Shown piece after piece: positions 24,153 through 30,320 of a stretch of 30,320 nucleotides of DNA (its first letter is position 1; each line of letters begins with the position of its first letter). Made by a program: the position numbers and the translations under genes. The notes under the pieces are model-generated. The model was given only the letters and a program-made list of their open reading frames with translations. It had not been told where the DNA came from and searched no databases. This DNA comes from Pseudomonadales bacterium. Its GTDB lineage: Bacteria; Pseudomonadota; Gammaproteobacteria; Pseudomonadales; IMCC2047. The DNA lies in the NCBI GenBank assembly GCA_021736745.1, contig JAIPFG010000004.1:1-30320 (forward strand), given 5' to 3'.

Positions 24153-25442
24153 ATGAGTAGACTCCCCTTATCCACAGCGATATTGGTCTCTTTTTTGGCT
24201 CTATTTTTTGTCAGCAGCGGGCTCGATGCAGCGGTTGACTACGTCTATCCGGTTGGTGGTAAGTATAAGCTCGTATATAAGGGCGGTATCCGGCTTGAAG
24301 CTGGAACGTTTGGCAGCAGTCGTGTTGCCTATACCGTCGGTGCTATTACGGTAGATGAAGCCTCGCAGACCATTTGGATAGCGGGTCATGCCCACCACTT
24401 CAGTGTGGGGGCTTTTGATCTGCCGCAGCCTGTCCAATCTTTCGATATCGGCGTCTTACCTATTGCTCTAAATTCACAACCTTTCGTTAAGATTGAACCA
24501 CCAGTCATGCTTGAAGGGGATCCGGGTAGAGTCACGGGCATGCAAGAGATCGATGGGCGATTATATGTCAACGTAACTGATTACTACGATGCGAACTGCA
24601 ATAACCGAAACACGACGGTCGTTTTTGGTGATGCGTTCGATATCGATAGATCAGAGCAGGCTGGATACTTTCAGATGGAGGGACGCAGGCACGCGGCAGG
24701 GTGGATGCAACCACTCTCTGATGCTTGGGAGGCAAATCTCGGGGGGCCGTATTTGACTGGGTATGCGAGCAATATTCCGATTAACTCATGCCTTAGTATT
24801 GGCCCATCACTTTTCATTTGGGACCCGGCGTCAGTATCAACACTTGAAGACGGCGGTCTGATTGAGACAACGCCTCTCATTGATTATTCATTAAGCTTGC
24901 CTCTGAGTGAAGATCCATATAACGAGTCAGGTAATAATACATTATGGACAGAGCTTTCGAATGCGTATCTAGGTTTTGTGCCTCAAGGTAGTTCAGAATA
25001 TCTCGTGATTGGCACCTCTGGCGGGCATTTCAGTGGTATCGGCTACAAGATTACCCAGGATAATGGTAATCAGTGTGGTGGTCCTTGTGCGCGAGAACAT
25101 GACGACTATTACAACTATTTTTGGCGTTATGATCTTAATGATGTCGCCGCAGCGCGCAGCGATTCGCGTTTGCCAGGCGAACTACGGCCTGTTGATTATG
25201 GGTTGATGCCGGTATTTGACGGACAAAATCGTGGTTCGCCACTGATTATCGGCGCTGCCTATGTACCGGAAAGTTCCAATCTTTATTTGTTATTCGGGAG
25301 TGTCGACACTACTCAGAGTCATTTTGAGAGGCAGCCATTACTGTTGGTCTACTCTGTTGAGAGACAATCGAAGCCACCTACTATTGATCCTACAATGGTT
25401 TTGTCGAGGCCTACTTGGTGGTGGTCTGTGATTGCGCAATGA
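24153..25442 (+). CDS. Exported propeller-like family protein, copy 2
   Basis: A 429-residue paralogue of the protein at 16375. By eye well over half of the aligned residues are identical, with long shared blocks such as WIAGHAHHFSVG (75-86), TGYASNIPINS (202-212) and NYFWRYDL (321-328). The signal peptide is of the ordinary type (hydrophobic 9-22, cleavage near GLDAA, about 23-27) with no lipobox cysteine, so this copy is probably soluble. It keeps the CGGPC pair (308 and 312) and has two extra cysteines (149 and 213) that copy 1 lacks. ATG 24153 is chosen because it gives a clean signal peptide; the frame extends to 24006 but the added residues are not signal-like. Function unknown; position next to the sulfotransferase suggests a role with a sulfated glycan. 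Confidence 0.8.
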   Translation: MSRLPLSTAILVSFLALFFVSSGLDAAVDYVYPVGGKYKLVYKGGIRLEAGTFGSSRVAYTVGAITVDEASQTIWIAGHAHHFSVGAFDLPQPVQSFDIGVLPIALNSQPFVKIEPPVMLEGDPGRVTGMQEIDGRLYVNVTDYYDANCNNRNTTVVFGDAFDIDRSEQAGYFQMEGRRHAAGWMQPLSDAWEANLGGPYLTGYASNIPINSCLSIGPSLFIWDPASVSTLEDGGLIETTPLIDYSLSLPLSEDPYNESGNNTLWTELSNAYLGFVPQGSSEYLVIGTSGGHFSGIGYKITQDNGNQCGGPCAREHDDYYNYFWRYDLNDVAAARSDSRLPGELRPVDYGLMPVFDGQNRGSPLIIGAAYVPESSNLYLLFGSVDTTQSHFERQPLLLVYSVERQSKPPTIDPTMVLSRPTWWWSVIAQ

Positions 25443-25444
25443 TC

Positions 25445-25514
25445 CCTGCCTACAACATTCTACAGCATCTATAACCCGTACTAAAGTGCTAGTCTTTGTG
25501 ATCGATTAGGCAGG
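25445..25514. repeat. 8-bp inverted repeat framing a short spacer
   Basis: CCTGCCTA (25445-25452) and TAGGCAGG (25507-25514) are exact inverted copies, 54 bases apart, just after the copy 2 stop and just before the acyltransferase start. The loop is too long and lacks a T-run for a standard terminator. Confidence 0.3.
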
Positions 25515-25525
25515 CTGAGCAATAA

Positions 25526-26113
25526 ATGGCGAAAAACAGTCTTAAACACATTCTTAGATCTGCGGCTTTGACTCTCATGCTGCCACTCGTTTTGTTATAT
25601 CGTATGCTGGGTGTGGTTGGTGACAAAGACGCATTGTTCGCAGCCTTTAGTCAGTTGCTCAGTTTGCTGCCTGGCAAAACTGGCAGTTATCTACGCGTTG
25701 GGTTTTATCGGTGGGTCTTACCCGTGTGCGCTGACTCTATCTATATTGGCTTCGGTGCGCTGTTTGCTCAACGGGACACAATCATAGAGGATGGTGTTTA
25801 TGTTGGGCCGCAGTGCAACATTGGCAGTTGTCGGATAGGAAAAAATACGTTGCTAGGTAGTGGTGTCCACTTGATGAGCGGAAAGAGCCAACACTGCTTT
25901 GAGGATCTGGAGACGCCAATCAAGGACCAAGGAGGGCGATTTGACCGTATTGTGGTCGGCGAAGACTGCTGGATTGGCAATGGCGCATTGGTCATGGCGG
26001 ACATCGGCAATGGTTGCGTTGTTGGTGCTGGTTCTGTTGTGAGCAAACCGGTGCCTGAATACAGCATCGTCTCTGGAAATCCTGCACAGGTGCTGAGGCA
26101 GAGAGCGACATAA
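25526..26113 (+). CDS. Left-handed beta-helix (hexapeptide) acyltransferase, first of two
   Basis: A 195-residue protein with hexapeptide-repeat rungs from about residue 72 to 175 (IYIGFGALF, VYVGPQCNIG, CRIGKNTLLGSG, CWIGNGALVMADIG, CVVGAGSVV), ending PVPEYSIVSGNPAQVL (175-190). This is the trimeric WbbJ/NodL/CysE-type O-acetyltransferase fold using acetyl-CoA. SGKSQH (118-123) probably holds the catalytic histidine. A hydrophobic N-terminal helix (12-29) may tether it to the membrane. It is clearly related to the protein at 28170-28778 and shares its unusual N-terminal extension. It probably acetylates a sugar of the repeat unit. It is followed at 43 bp by two small exported proteins on the same strand. 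Confidence 0.87.
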   Translation: MAKNSLKHILRSAALTLMLPLVLLYRMLGVVGDKDALFAAFSQLLSLLPGKTGSYLRVGFYRWVLPVCADSIYIGFGALFAQRDTIIEDGVYVGPQCNIGSCRIGKNTLLGSGVHLMSGKSQHCFEDLETPIKDQGGRFDRIVVGEDCWIGNGALVMADIGNGCVVGAGSVVSKPVPEYSIVSGNPAQVLRQRAT

Positions 26114-26156
26114 ACTCACCATCCTCATCGAATTTCACGAATATCAGGAGAGTACG

Positions 26157-26693
26157 ATGATTCGCATCTCGACTGCCGTGCTGATTGCTGCTGTGTCGCT
26201 GAGCGCCGTGGTTTTGCTTTTTCGCGACCCTATCACTGTGAAAGAAATTAACGATATTACCGATACGTCGGCTGCGGGTGTAGAGTCCCTGCTAGCTAAG
26301 GTAGATGCAACTCGAACCCTGTCTTTCTCGTCGACAGAACGTAATAGCGCTATGATCCCGATGACAGACAACCGGCTTCCTATTCGATCCGGTTCATCAC
26401 CAGCGCAGCCTATTGGACAACAGCCGCCAGGCTTTGTCGTCCTCGATGCCAGTGCGCCAAGTGAACGCATCGATATCGGAGAGCTTCGAGACCTCGAAGG
26501 CATTGCCATCGAAGATAGTGCTTCAGAGCCCATTGAGATCGGGGAGCCATTGGACGCTGATCCCCTCGCTGATTCCCTCAGGCAGACCGCACAGCGGAGT
26601 GGAGTTGAAGTCCAAGACATTGGTCCACCACTGCCTGTACTCGATGAAACCTTTGACCCCTGGATTCTAATCCCGGAGCGTACCGGCGACTGA
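26157..26693 (+). CDS. Membrane-anchored or secreted acidic protein of unknown function
   Basis: A 178-residue protein I do not recognise. The N-terminus (ISTAVLIAAVSLSAVVLLF, 4-22) is a single hydrophobic segment that may be a membrane anchor or signal. The rest is hydrophilic, acidic and proline-rich with low complexity, and contains a loosely repeated IDIGE/IEIGE unit (about 103-128), suggesting an extended periplasmic region. AGGAGAG directly upstream (26144-26150) and ATG 26157 make a convincing start. It lies between the acyltransferase (43 bp) and a 120-residue exported protein (19 bp), so the three are likely one transcript. No cysteine is present. Confidence 0.75.
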   Translation: MIRISTAVLIAAVSLSAVVLLFRDPITVKEINDITDTSAAGVESLLAKVDATRTLSFSSTERNSAMIPMTDNRLPIRSGSSPAQPIGQQPPGFVVLDASAPSERIDIGELRDLEGIAIEDSASEPIEIGEPLDADPLADSLRQTAQRSGVEVQDIGPPLPVLDETFDPWILIPERTGD

Positions 26694-26712
26694 GCCGTAA
26701 GGAGAACCTCTT

Positions 26713-27075
26713 ATGTCGAACAAACTCGTCTTATCTAGCCTCATCCTCGGCACTGCCTTAATTGCATCCACAACCTTAGCTGGAACCGCAGTCGTCAGCG
26801 GCAAGGTCACTCGAACTTTAATCCATAATGATGGCGGTTTTGGCGGCTGCATGGCTCAACTGTCCGTCGATCCTCAAGAGGCCTTACCTGCCTGCGGGAA
26901 TCGCTGGGTAACCTTTAGTTGTACCGGTGATTTTACTGACCAAGTGTCCGCCTATCGCAGCCTGGATCAGGCTCAGCTCGCCTTGGCAACCGACAAGAAC
27001 GTGATGGTGATCATTGACGATACACGGCGCCATAACGGCTATTGTTTCGCGACGCGGATCGATGTGATGCGGTGA
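26713..27075 (+). CDS. Small exported protein with four cysteines, unknown function
   Basis: A 120-residue protein with a signal peptide (hydrophobic 5-22, likely cleavage after TTLA at 20-23) and a mature domain of about 97 residues. Four cysteines (46, 61, 70 and 111) could form two disulfides in the periplasm or outside the cell. Motifs include TRTLIHNDGGFGGCM (33-47), NRWVTFSCTGDF (63-74) and DDTRRHNGYC (102-111). From memory, similar small exported proteins are scattered in gammaproteobacteria without known function. A strong AAGGAG (26699-26704) lies 8 bases before the ATG. It ends 43 bp from the convergent acyltransferase gene. Its link to the polysaccharide is only by position. Confidence 0.8.
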   Translation: MSNKLVLSSLILGTALIASTTLAGTAVVSGKVTRTLIHNDGGFGGCMAQLSVDPQEALPACGNRWVTFSCTGDFTDQVSAYRSLDQAQLALATDKNVMVIIDDTRRHNGYCFATRIDVMR

Positions 27076-27118
27076 GTTGGGTGATGTTAGTAGAAGAAGT
27101 GTCGGATAACTCAATACA

Positions 27119-28162
27119 TTACTTGGCCGACCTTTGGAATGGTGCCGATAGGCGGGACCAGGCATAGTCACGCATGTGCGTTATTGGGATCATCCGCTGC
27201 AAGGCTTCCGATACTAAAGCCAAAGCAATGTAGAGGGTAACGACGAAAATGATGCGCCCCAACTCTTGAGAGTGGAAAAGACGGTAGAAGTCTGGTCCAA
27301 TCGCATAGACTAGGGGCATGTGTGCAATGAAGATGAACAAGGTGTTGCGTGAAAAAAAATTGATGAGGTTACTGGCGGGTAGATATCTTGCCAGAGCAAA
27401 AAACAGAACAGTGGGTATGATGTACAGCATTGAGGTGAGGAGGGATTGAATTATGACGGCGCCAGAGAAAGAGAGGATCAACCAATCAAAGGGGAAAGAT
27501 TGCCTAAAGTTTAAATGGCTGGCCATTTGGCCCCAGGCGAGGAACCAGGCTAACAAGGCGAAGAAGTAGACTATAGATAAATAAGAGGGCTGATGATCCT
27601 GTTTCTGGTAGAGGTACATGCCGATAAGAAAAACGCTCAACCAATTGGTGAGTAGCATGTACGCGATAAAGTCTTGGTTTGCGGCTAGTAAGGCTGAGCG
27701 GATTATATTCTCGGCGATAAATGCGAGTATCAGATGTAATGGCCCGATACGCACTTTGCTGAGAAGAAGCCACAGTATAAGCAGATGCAGATAAGTACCA
27801 ATGTACCAGGTGGTCGGGTTTGCGGGAAAAAAGTTGAAGACGACGTTAATGCCGCCTGCGAGCGGTAGGTAGTTGCTTAAGTTGAGATCATTTTTATACA
27901 ACAGCATGATTCCGCTTAAACAAACGGCTACGAGTAATCCGTAGAAAAAGACGGGAAAGTAGCGGTTGAAAACGACCCGAATGGGTGGGCGGCTCTCGTT
28001 GGCCAAGCTCCATCCCATGGCAAAGACGAAGAGGGCAACGCCGAGTTGCTTGAAGTTGATCGGCATGGTGTAGTGGTTGAGATTGCCAAGCACATGACCG
28101 TAGACGATGATGAACATACCCGTCGCTTTCATCCAGTCGATGAAGTGTTGGTGCTTGATCAT
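27119..28162 (-). CDS. Acyltransferase-3 (OafA/NodX-like) membrane protein
   Basis: A 347-residue integral membrane protein with about ten hydrophobic helices. The opening HFIDWMKATGMFIIVYGH (6-23) is the first-helix signature of acyltransferase family 3, including the conserved histidine (H23). These proteins move acyl groups, often acetyl, across or at the inner membrane onto sugars. ATG 28162 is chosen; the frame extends to a TTG at 28198 that would overlap the upstream gene and adds a non-hydrophobic leader. It is the last gene of the minus-strand operon, 7 bp after the hexapeptide acyltransferase. It may act with that enzyme and the acyl ligase on the same glycan. Confidence 0.87.
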   Translation of the reverse strand: MIKHQHFIDWMKATGMFIIVYGHVLGNLNHYTMPINFKQLGVALFVFAMGWSLANESRPPIRVVFNRYFPVFFYGLLVAVCLSGIMLLYKNDLNLSNYLPLAGGINVVFNFFPANPTTWYIGTYLHLLILWLLLSKVRIGPLHLILAFIAENIIRSALLAANQDFIAYMLLTNWLSVFLIGMYLYQKQDHQPSYLSIVYFFALLAWFLAWGQMASHLNFRQSFPFDWLILSFSGAVIIQSLLTSMLYIIPTVLFFALARYLPASNLINFFSRNTLFIFIAHMPLVYAIGPDFYRLFHSQELGRIIFVVTLYIALALVSEALQRMIPITHMRDYAWSRLSAPFQRSAK

Positions 28163-28169
28163 TGCGCTA

Positions 28170-28778
28170 TTACGTCTTGGAGTGGGTTTCTGGCTCAAGC
28201 TTGCCCACGTAGCGAGCTGGGTTTCCCGCCATGATCACCTGTGGCTTGACTGGTGTTGTGACGACGCAGCCAGCACCAATCATGCTGCCCTGGCCAATGT
28301 TTGCAGCGACGATGGCGCCCTCGCCGATCCAGACGTTTGGTTGGAGGGTGATTCGTTCTAGGCGTTCGGGTGAGTAGGGGGTCCAGGTGCCGTTATCGTC
28401 GAGAATGTGCAGTGCGGTCCCGCTGAGGATACTCGCGCGGCTACCAATGAGGCAGTGCTTGCCAATGATGGCTGAGCCAATCAAGGTGTAGCTGCCGATG
28501 TAGACATGATCCGCTACACGCGTAGCGCGGTGCGAGAAGATGGTTCCGAATCCGATATGGCTTTCTAATGAGCAGTGTTCTAGGGCGATGGAATAGAAGC
28601 CGCGGCGTAAGAATACGCCTGGCAGGCCTGGGAGCATTGCGACCATCTGTGTACAGATATTGAAAATGATTTCAACATCTTTTGAAATGAGCTTTTCCTC
28701 GAACTTGCAGGGCAGGGTTAAGGGTAGCATGAGCCATTGAGAAAGCACGTTGAGTAGGTTTTTCAGGCGCTTTTTCAT
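28170..28778 (-). CDS. Left-handed beta-helix (hexapeptide) acyltransferase, second of two
   Basis: A 202-residue protein with hexapeptide rungs from about 74 to 175 (HIGFGTIF, VYIGSYTLIGSAIIGKHCLIGS, VWIGEGAIVAANIG, SMIGAGCVV) and the closing VIMAGNPARYVG (181-192). SGTALH (119-124) probably carries the catalytic histidine. The hydrophobic N-terminal segment (about 10-24) and the layout match the protein at 25526, so they are paralogues. Its ATG overlaps the acyl ligase stop as ATGA (28775-28778). Being coupled to an acyl ligase suggests it may use a longer or unusual activated acyl group in place of acetyl-CoA; that is inference. Confidence 0.87.
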   Translation of the reverse strand: MKKRLKNLLNVLSQWLMLPLTLPCKFEEKLISKDVEIIFNICTQMVAMLPGLPGVFLRRGFYSIALEHCSLESHIGFGTIFSHRATRVADHVYIGSYTLIGSAIIGKHCLIGSRASILSGTALHILDDNGTWTPYSPERLERITLQPNVWIGEGAIVAANIGQGSMIGAGCVVTTPVKPQVIMAGNPARYVGKLEPETHSKT

Positions 28779-30127
28779 TGGTTTACTTCGAGGCGGCGCA
28801 TGCGTTTGAAGCGTTCGTTGTAGGTGGCTTCGTCAGACAGATAAAACTTGCTTGGTATTTTGTAGCTTTGTAACCGGCTGTTACAGAATGTTAGCGCCTG
28901 GGCCTTGAATTCTCGCAGACTGAGGGGGCTGTTCAGCAAGACCTTGGTGGCAACGATCTTTCCGGTGATTGGGTGGTCTTGCCCGAAGACGACGACATCT
29001 TCCACGCAGTCCATTTCGAGCAGGACGCTTTCAACTTCTGCCGGGTAGACTTTCTGTCCACCGACATTAATGATGTCGCTTTCGCGGCCTAGGATTCGCA
29101 GCCATTCTCCGTCCTGTTCGACCTTGTCGCCGGTGTTGAGAAAGCCTTCGTCATCGAATGGGTTCGGTGCATTGAGGTAGCCCAACATTGCCGATTCGGA
29201 CTTGATCCATAGCGTACCGTTAACGATTTTCGTGGTGAACGCTTCACCTCCTACCTTGATCCACAACGAGTCTTGGGCACGGGATTTAGAGCGCAAGATT
29301 CCGACTTCGGACAGGCCGTAAGTCTGCTGCAGCGTCGCCTGTGGGAACAGTTGGTTGATCCTTTCCAGCGTGCTTGGCTGCATCGGCTCGGTGCCATAGG
29401 TGATCAGCTTTAGCGAGTCGAGGTGAAAGTCCTGGTGGGCCCGGGATAGCAGCAAGAGGTTTAAAAAGGTGGGTGAGGTGGGTAGTAGCTCAGCTTGGAA
29501 GGTCTCGATTGCGCGGCAGACGCTGACCGGATCGCGTTTGTCAGCGACGATCACGGTGCCGTTGTTGGCTAGAGAGTAAAACAGCGAGTTGACACCGCCA
29601 ATGTGGTCCAGCTGCAGGAAAATCAGCATCCGCAATGCCTTGCGAGGGGTTCTGAATTTGCTGAGGAGCTTACCTAAGTCCTGCACGATGGCCTTGCTCT
29701 TGCCGGTCGAGCCAGACGAGAACAGGACTAGCCCAGGGCTCTGTTTGTGTTTCAGCTCGGCGTAGAGTGGGTGGTCTGCGGTTCGGCCGGTCGCTGTCAG
29801 TGCTGGGGCATCGCTGGTTAGGCTGATGTCGTATTCGGTCATCCCGATGTCCCGGAACTCGTTGAAGTGGTTCTTTGAGTCGAGCGACAAAGGGACGCAG
29901 ATGTTGTTCCGGCTGGCGAGGGCGAGGAACAGCGCAATGGCATCAGGCGAGTAATCGCCGTCAAAAGAGACGACCGCGTAGGGCGGTATCTGCTGCGCGT
30001 CGAGCCATTGACGGAAATGATGGTAGCGGTCTAGTAGGTCTTTGTAGGTGGCATGGAACTGGCTCGATACGATTGCTTCTTGGTCGGGGGAAGCGGCCAG
30101 TTTTGCGAGTAGAAAGTCCAGGCTCAT
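28775..30127 (-). CDS. AMP-forming acyl ligase (ANL superfamily)
   Basis: A 450-residue ANL enzyme that activates a carboxylic acid as acyl-AMP and passes it to CoA or a carrier protein. Motifs in order: FSSGSTGKSKA (136-146, P-loop), TYGLSE (269-274), TGD (332-334) and GRESDIINVGGQKVYPAE (347-364). The usual C-terminal GK motif with the catalytic lysine reads ERFKRMRR (438-445), so K441 probably takes that role. It is somewhat shorter than typical acyl-CoA synthetases (about 500-550), with a compact N-terminal domain. It overlaps the SDR gene upstream and the acyltransferase gene downstream by 4 bases each. The acid is unknown. Confidence 0.88.
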   Translation of the reverse strand: MSLDFLLAKLAASPDQEAIVSSQFHATYKDLLDRYHHFRQWLDAQQIPPYAVVSFDGDYSPDAIALFLALASRNNICVPLSLDSKNHFNEFRDIGMTEYDISLTSDAPALTATGRTADHPLYAELKHKQSPGLVLFSSGSTGKSKAIVQDLGKLLSKFRTPRKALRMLIFLQLDHIGGVNSLFYSLANNGTVIVADKRDPVSVCRAIETFQAELLPTSPTFLNLLLLSRAHQDFHLDSLKLITYGTEPMQPSTLERINQLFPQATLQQTYGLSEVGILRSKSRAQDSLWIKVGGEAFTTKIVNGTLWIKSESAMLGYLNAPNPFDDEGFLNTGDKVEQDGEWLRILGRESDIINVGGQKVYPAEVESVLLEMDCVEDVVVFGQDHPITGKIVATKVLLNSPLSLREFKAQALTFCNSRLQSYKIPSKFYLSDEATYNERFKRMRRLEVNQ

Positions 30128-30318
30128 GGCATGATTCCACCGAGGTACACGATTTGACCGGTGATCATTTGGCTTTGCGGCCGGAGGAAGAACTCGGCGA
30201 GATTGATGACGTCTTGCGGGGTGGCCATGCGCTTCAGCGCTTGTTGTTGGACTAGGGCTTGGATCTTGTCGGCTGGCACGCCTCTGATGAGGTCGGTGTC
30301 GATCGGCGAGGGTCCGAT
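30124..30318 (-). CDS. SDR-family oxidoreductase, C-terminal part (partial)
   Basis: A 64-residue C-terminal fragment running off the right edge. GPSPIDTDLIRGVP followed by LKRMATPQDVINLAEFFL and ITGQIVYLGGI is the standard end of a classical short-chain dehydrogenase/reductase (FabG-like). Its stop overlaps the ligase ATG as ATGA (30124-30127), so it is the upstream partner in the operon. It may reduce a 3-ketoacyl or keto-sugar intermediate; the catalytic Ser/Tyr/Lys region lies outside the window. Confidence 0.85.
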   Translation of the reverse strand: MGPSPIDTDLIRGVPADKIQALVQQQALKRMATPQDVINLAEFFLRPQSQMITGQIVYLGGIMP

Positions 30319-30320
30319 GG

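Noticed and set aside
24081..25442. PEP-CTERM or other sorting tail on the exported proteins
   Set aside because: The C-termini of the two propeller-like, the beta-helix and the small exported proteins show no PEP motif followed by a hydrophobic helix and basic end.
1..30320. CRISPR arrays, tRNA or rRNA genes, and intact insertion sequences
   Set aside because: No regularly spaced direct repeats, cloverleaf-like sequence, conserved rRNA segment or transposase with motifs was seen on either strand.

Overview
The window is a 30 kb surface-polysaccharide biosynthesis locus from a Gram-negative proteobacterium. A gammaproteobacterium of the Chromatiales/purple-sulfur kind would fit the gene styles and the GC-rich backbone genes, but this is an inference: no rRNA, tRNA or taxonomic marker is present. 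Glycosyltransferases, a lipid-linked sugar flippase, a polymerase/ligase-like membrane protein and an unusually rich set of decorating enzymes (pyruvyl, acyl and sulfo groups, plus a deacetylase-like protein) sit in patches of clearly different base composition. This is typical of a locus built by repeated gene exchange.

Region 1 (1-3366, GC-rich, tightly packed): the tail of an unidentified gene, a GT4 glycosyltransferase, a WalW-type polysaccharide deacetylase-like protein and a FemAB-like acyltransferase. The last three are translationally coupled, with overlapping stops and starts. Region 2 (3404-9480, AT-rich, loosely packed): an MsbA/PglK-type ABC exporter, a DUF5672 glycosyltransferase-like protein, a polysaccharide pyruvyl transferase and a GT4 enzyme, with long spacers between them, one over 700 bp. 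Region 3 (9642-11114): one very GC-rich housekeeping-type gene, a metallo-beta-lactamase/beta-CASP hydrolase, stranded inside the cluster. Region 4 (11431-21767, AT-rich): a second pyruvyl transferase, two GT4 and one GT2 glycosyltransferases, a secreted propeller-like protein (copy 1), an O-antigen-ligase/Wzy-like protein, another GT4 and a Wzx-type flippase.

Region 5 (21750-25442): on the minus strand a secreted parallel beta-helix protein and a sulfotransferase; divergent from them, a second copy of the secreted propeller-like protein. A perfect 15-bp palindrome lies between the divergent genes. Region 6 (25526-27075, plus strand): a left-handed beta-helix acyltransferase and two small exported proteins of unknown function. 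Region 7 (27119-30318, minus strand): a coupled operon reading SDR dehydrogenase (partial), AMP-forming acyl ligase, second left-handed beta-helix acyltransferase, and acyltransferase-3 membrane protein.

Working model (inference): cytoplasmic glycosyltransferases build a lipid-linked repeat unit, pyruvyl and acyl groups are added, Wzx (and perhaps the ABC exporter) flips it, and the Wzy/ligase-like protein joins units or transfers them to an acceptor. Sulfation, acylation and the exported propeller and beta-helix proteins may then modify, bind or trim the product. The most unusual elements are the duplicated exported propeller-like family with different anchoring and cysteine content, the divergent palindrome beside the sulfotransferase, and the acyl-activation operon at the right edge.
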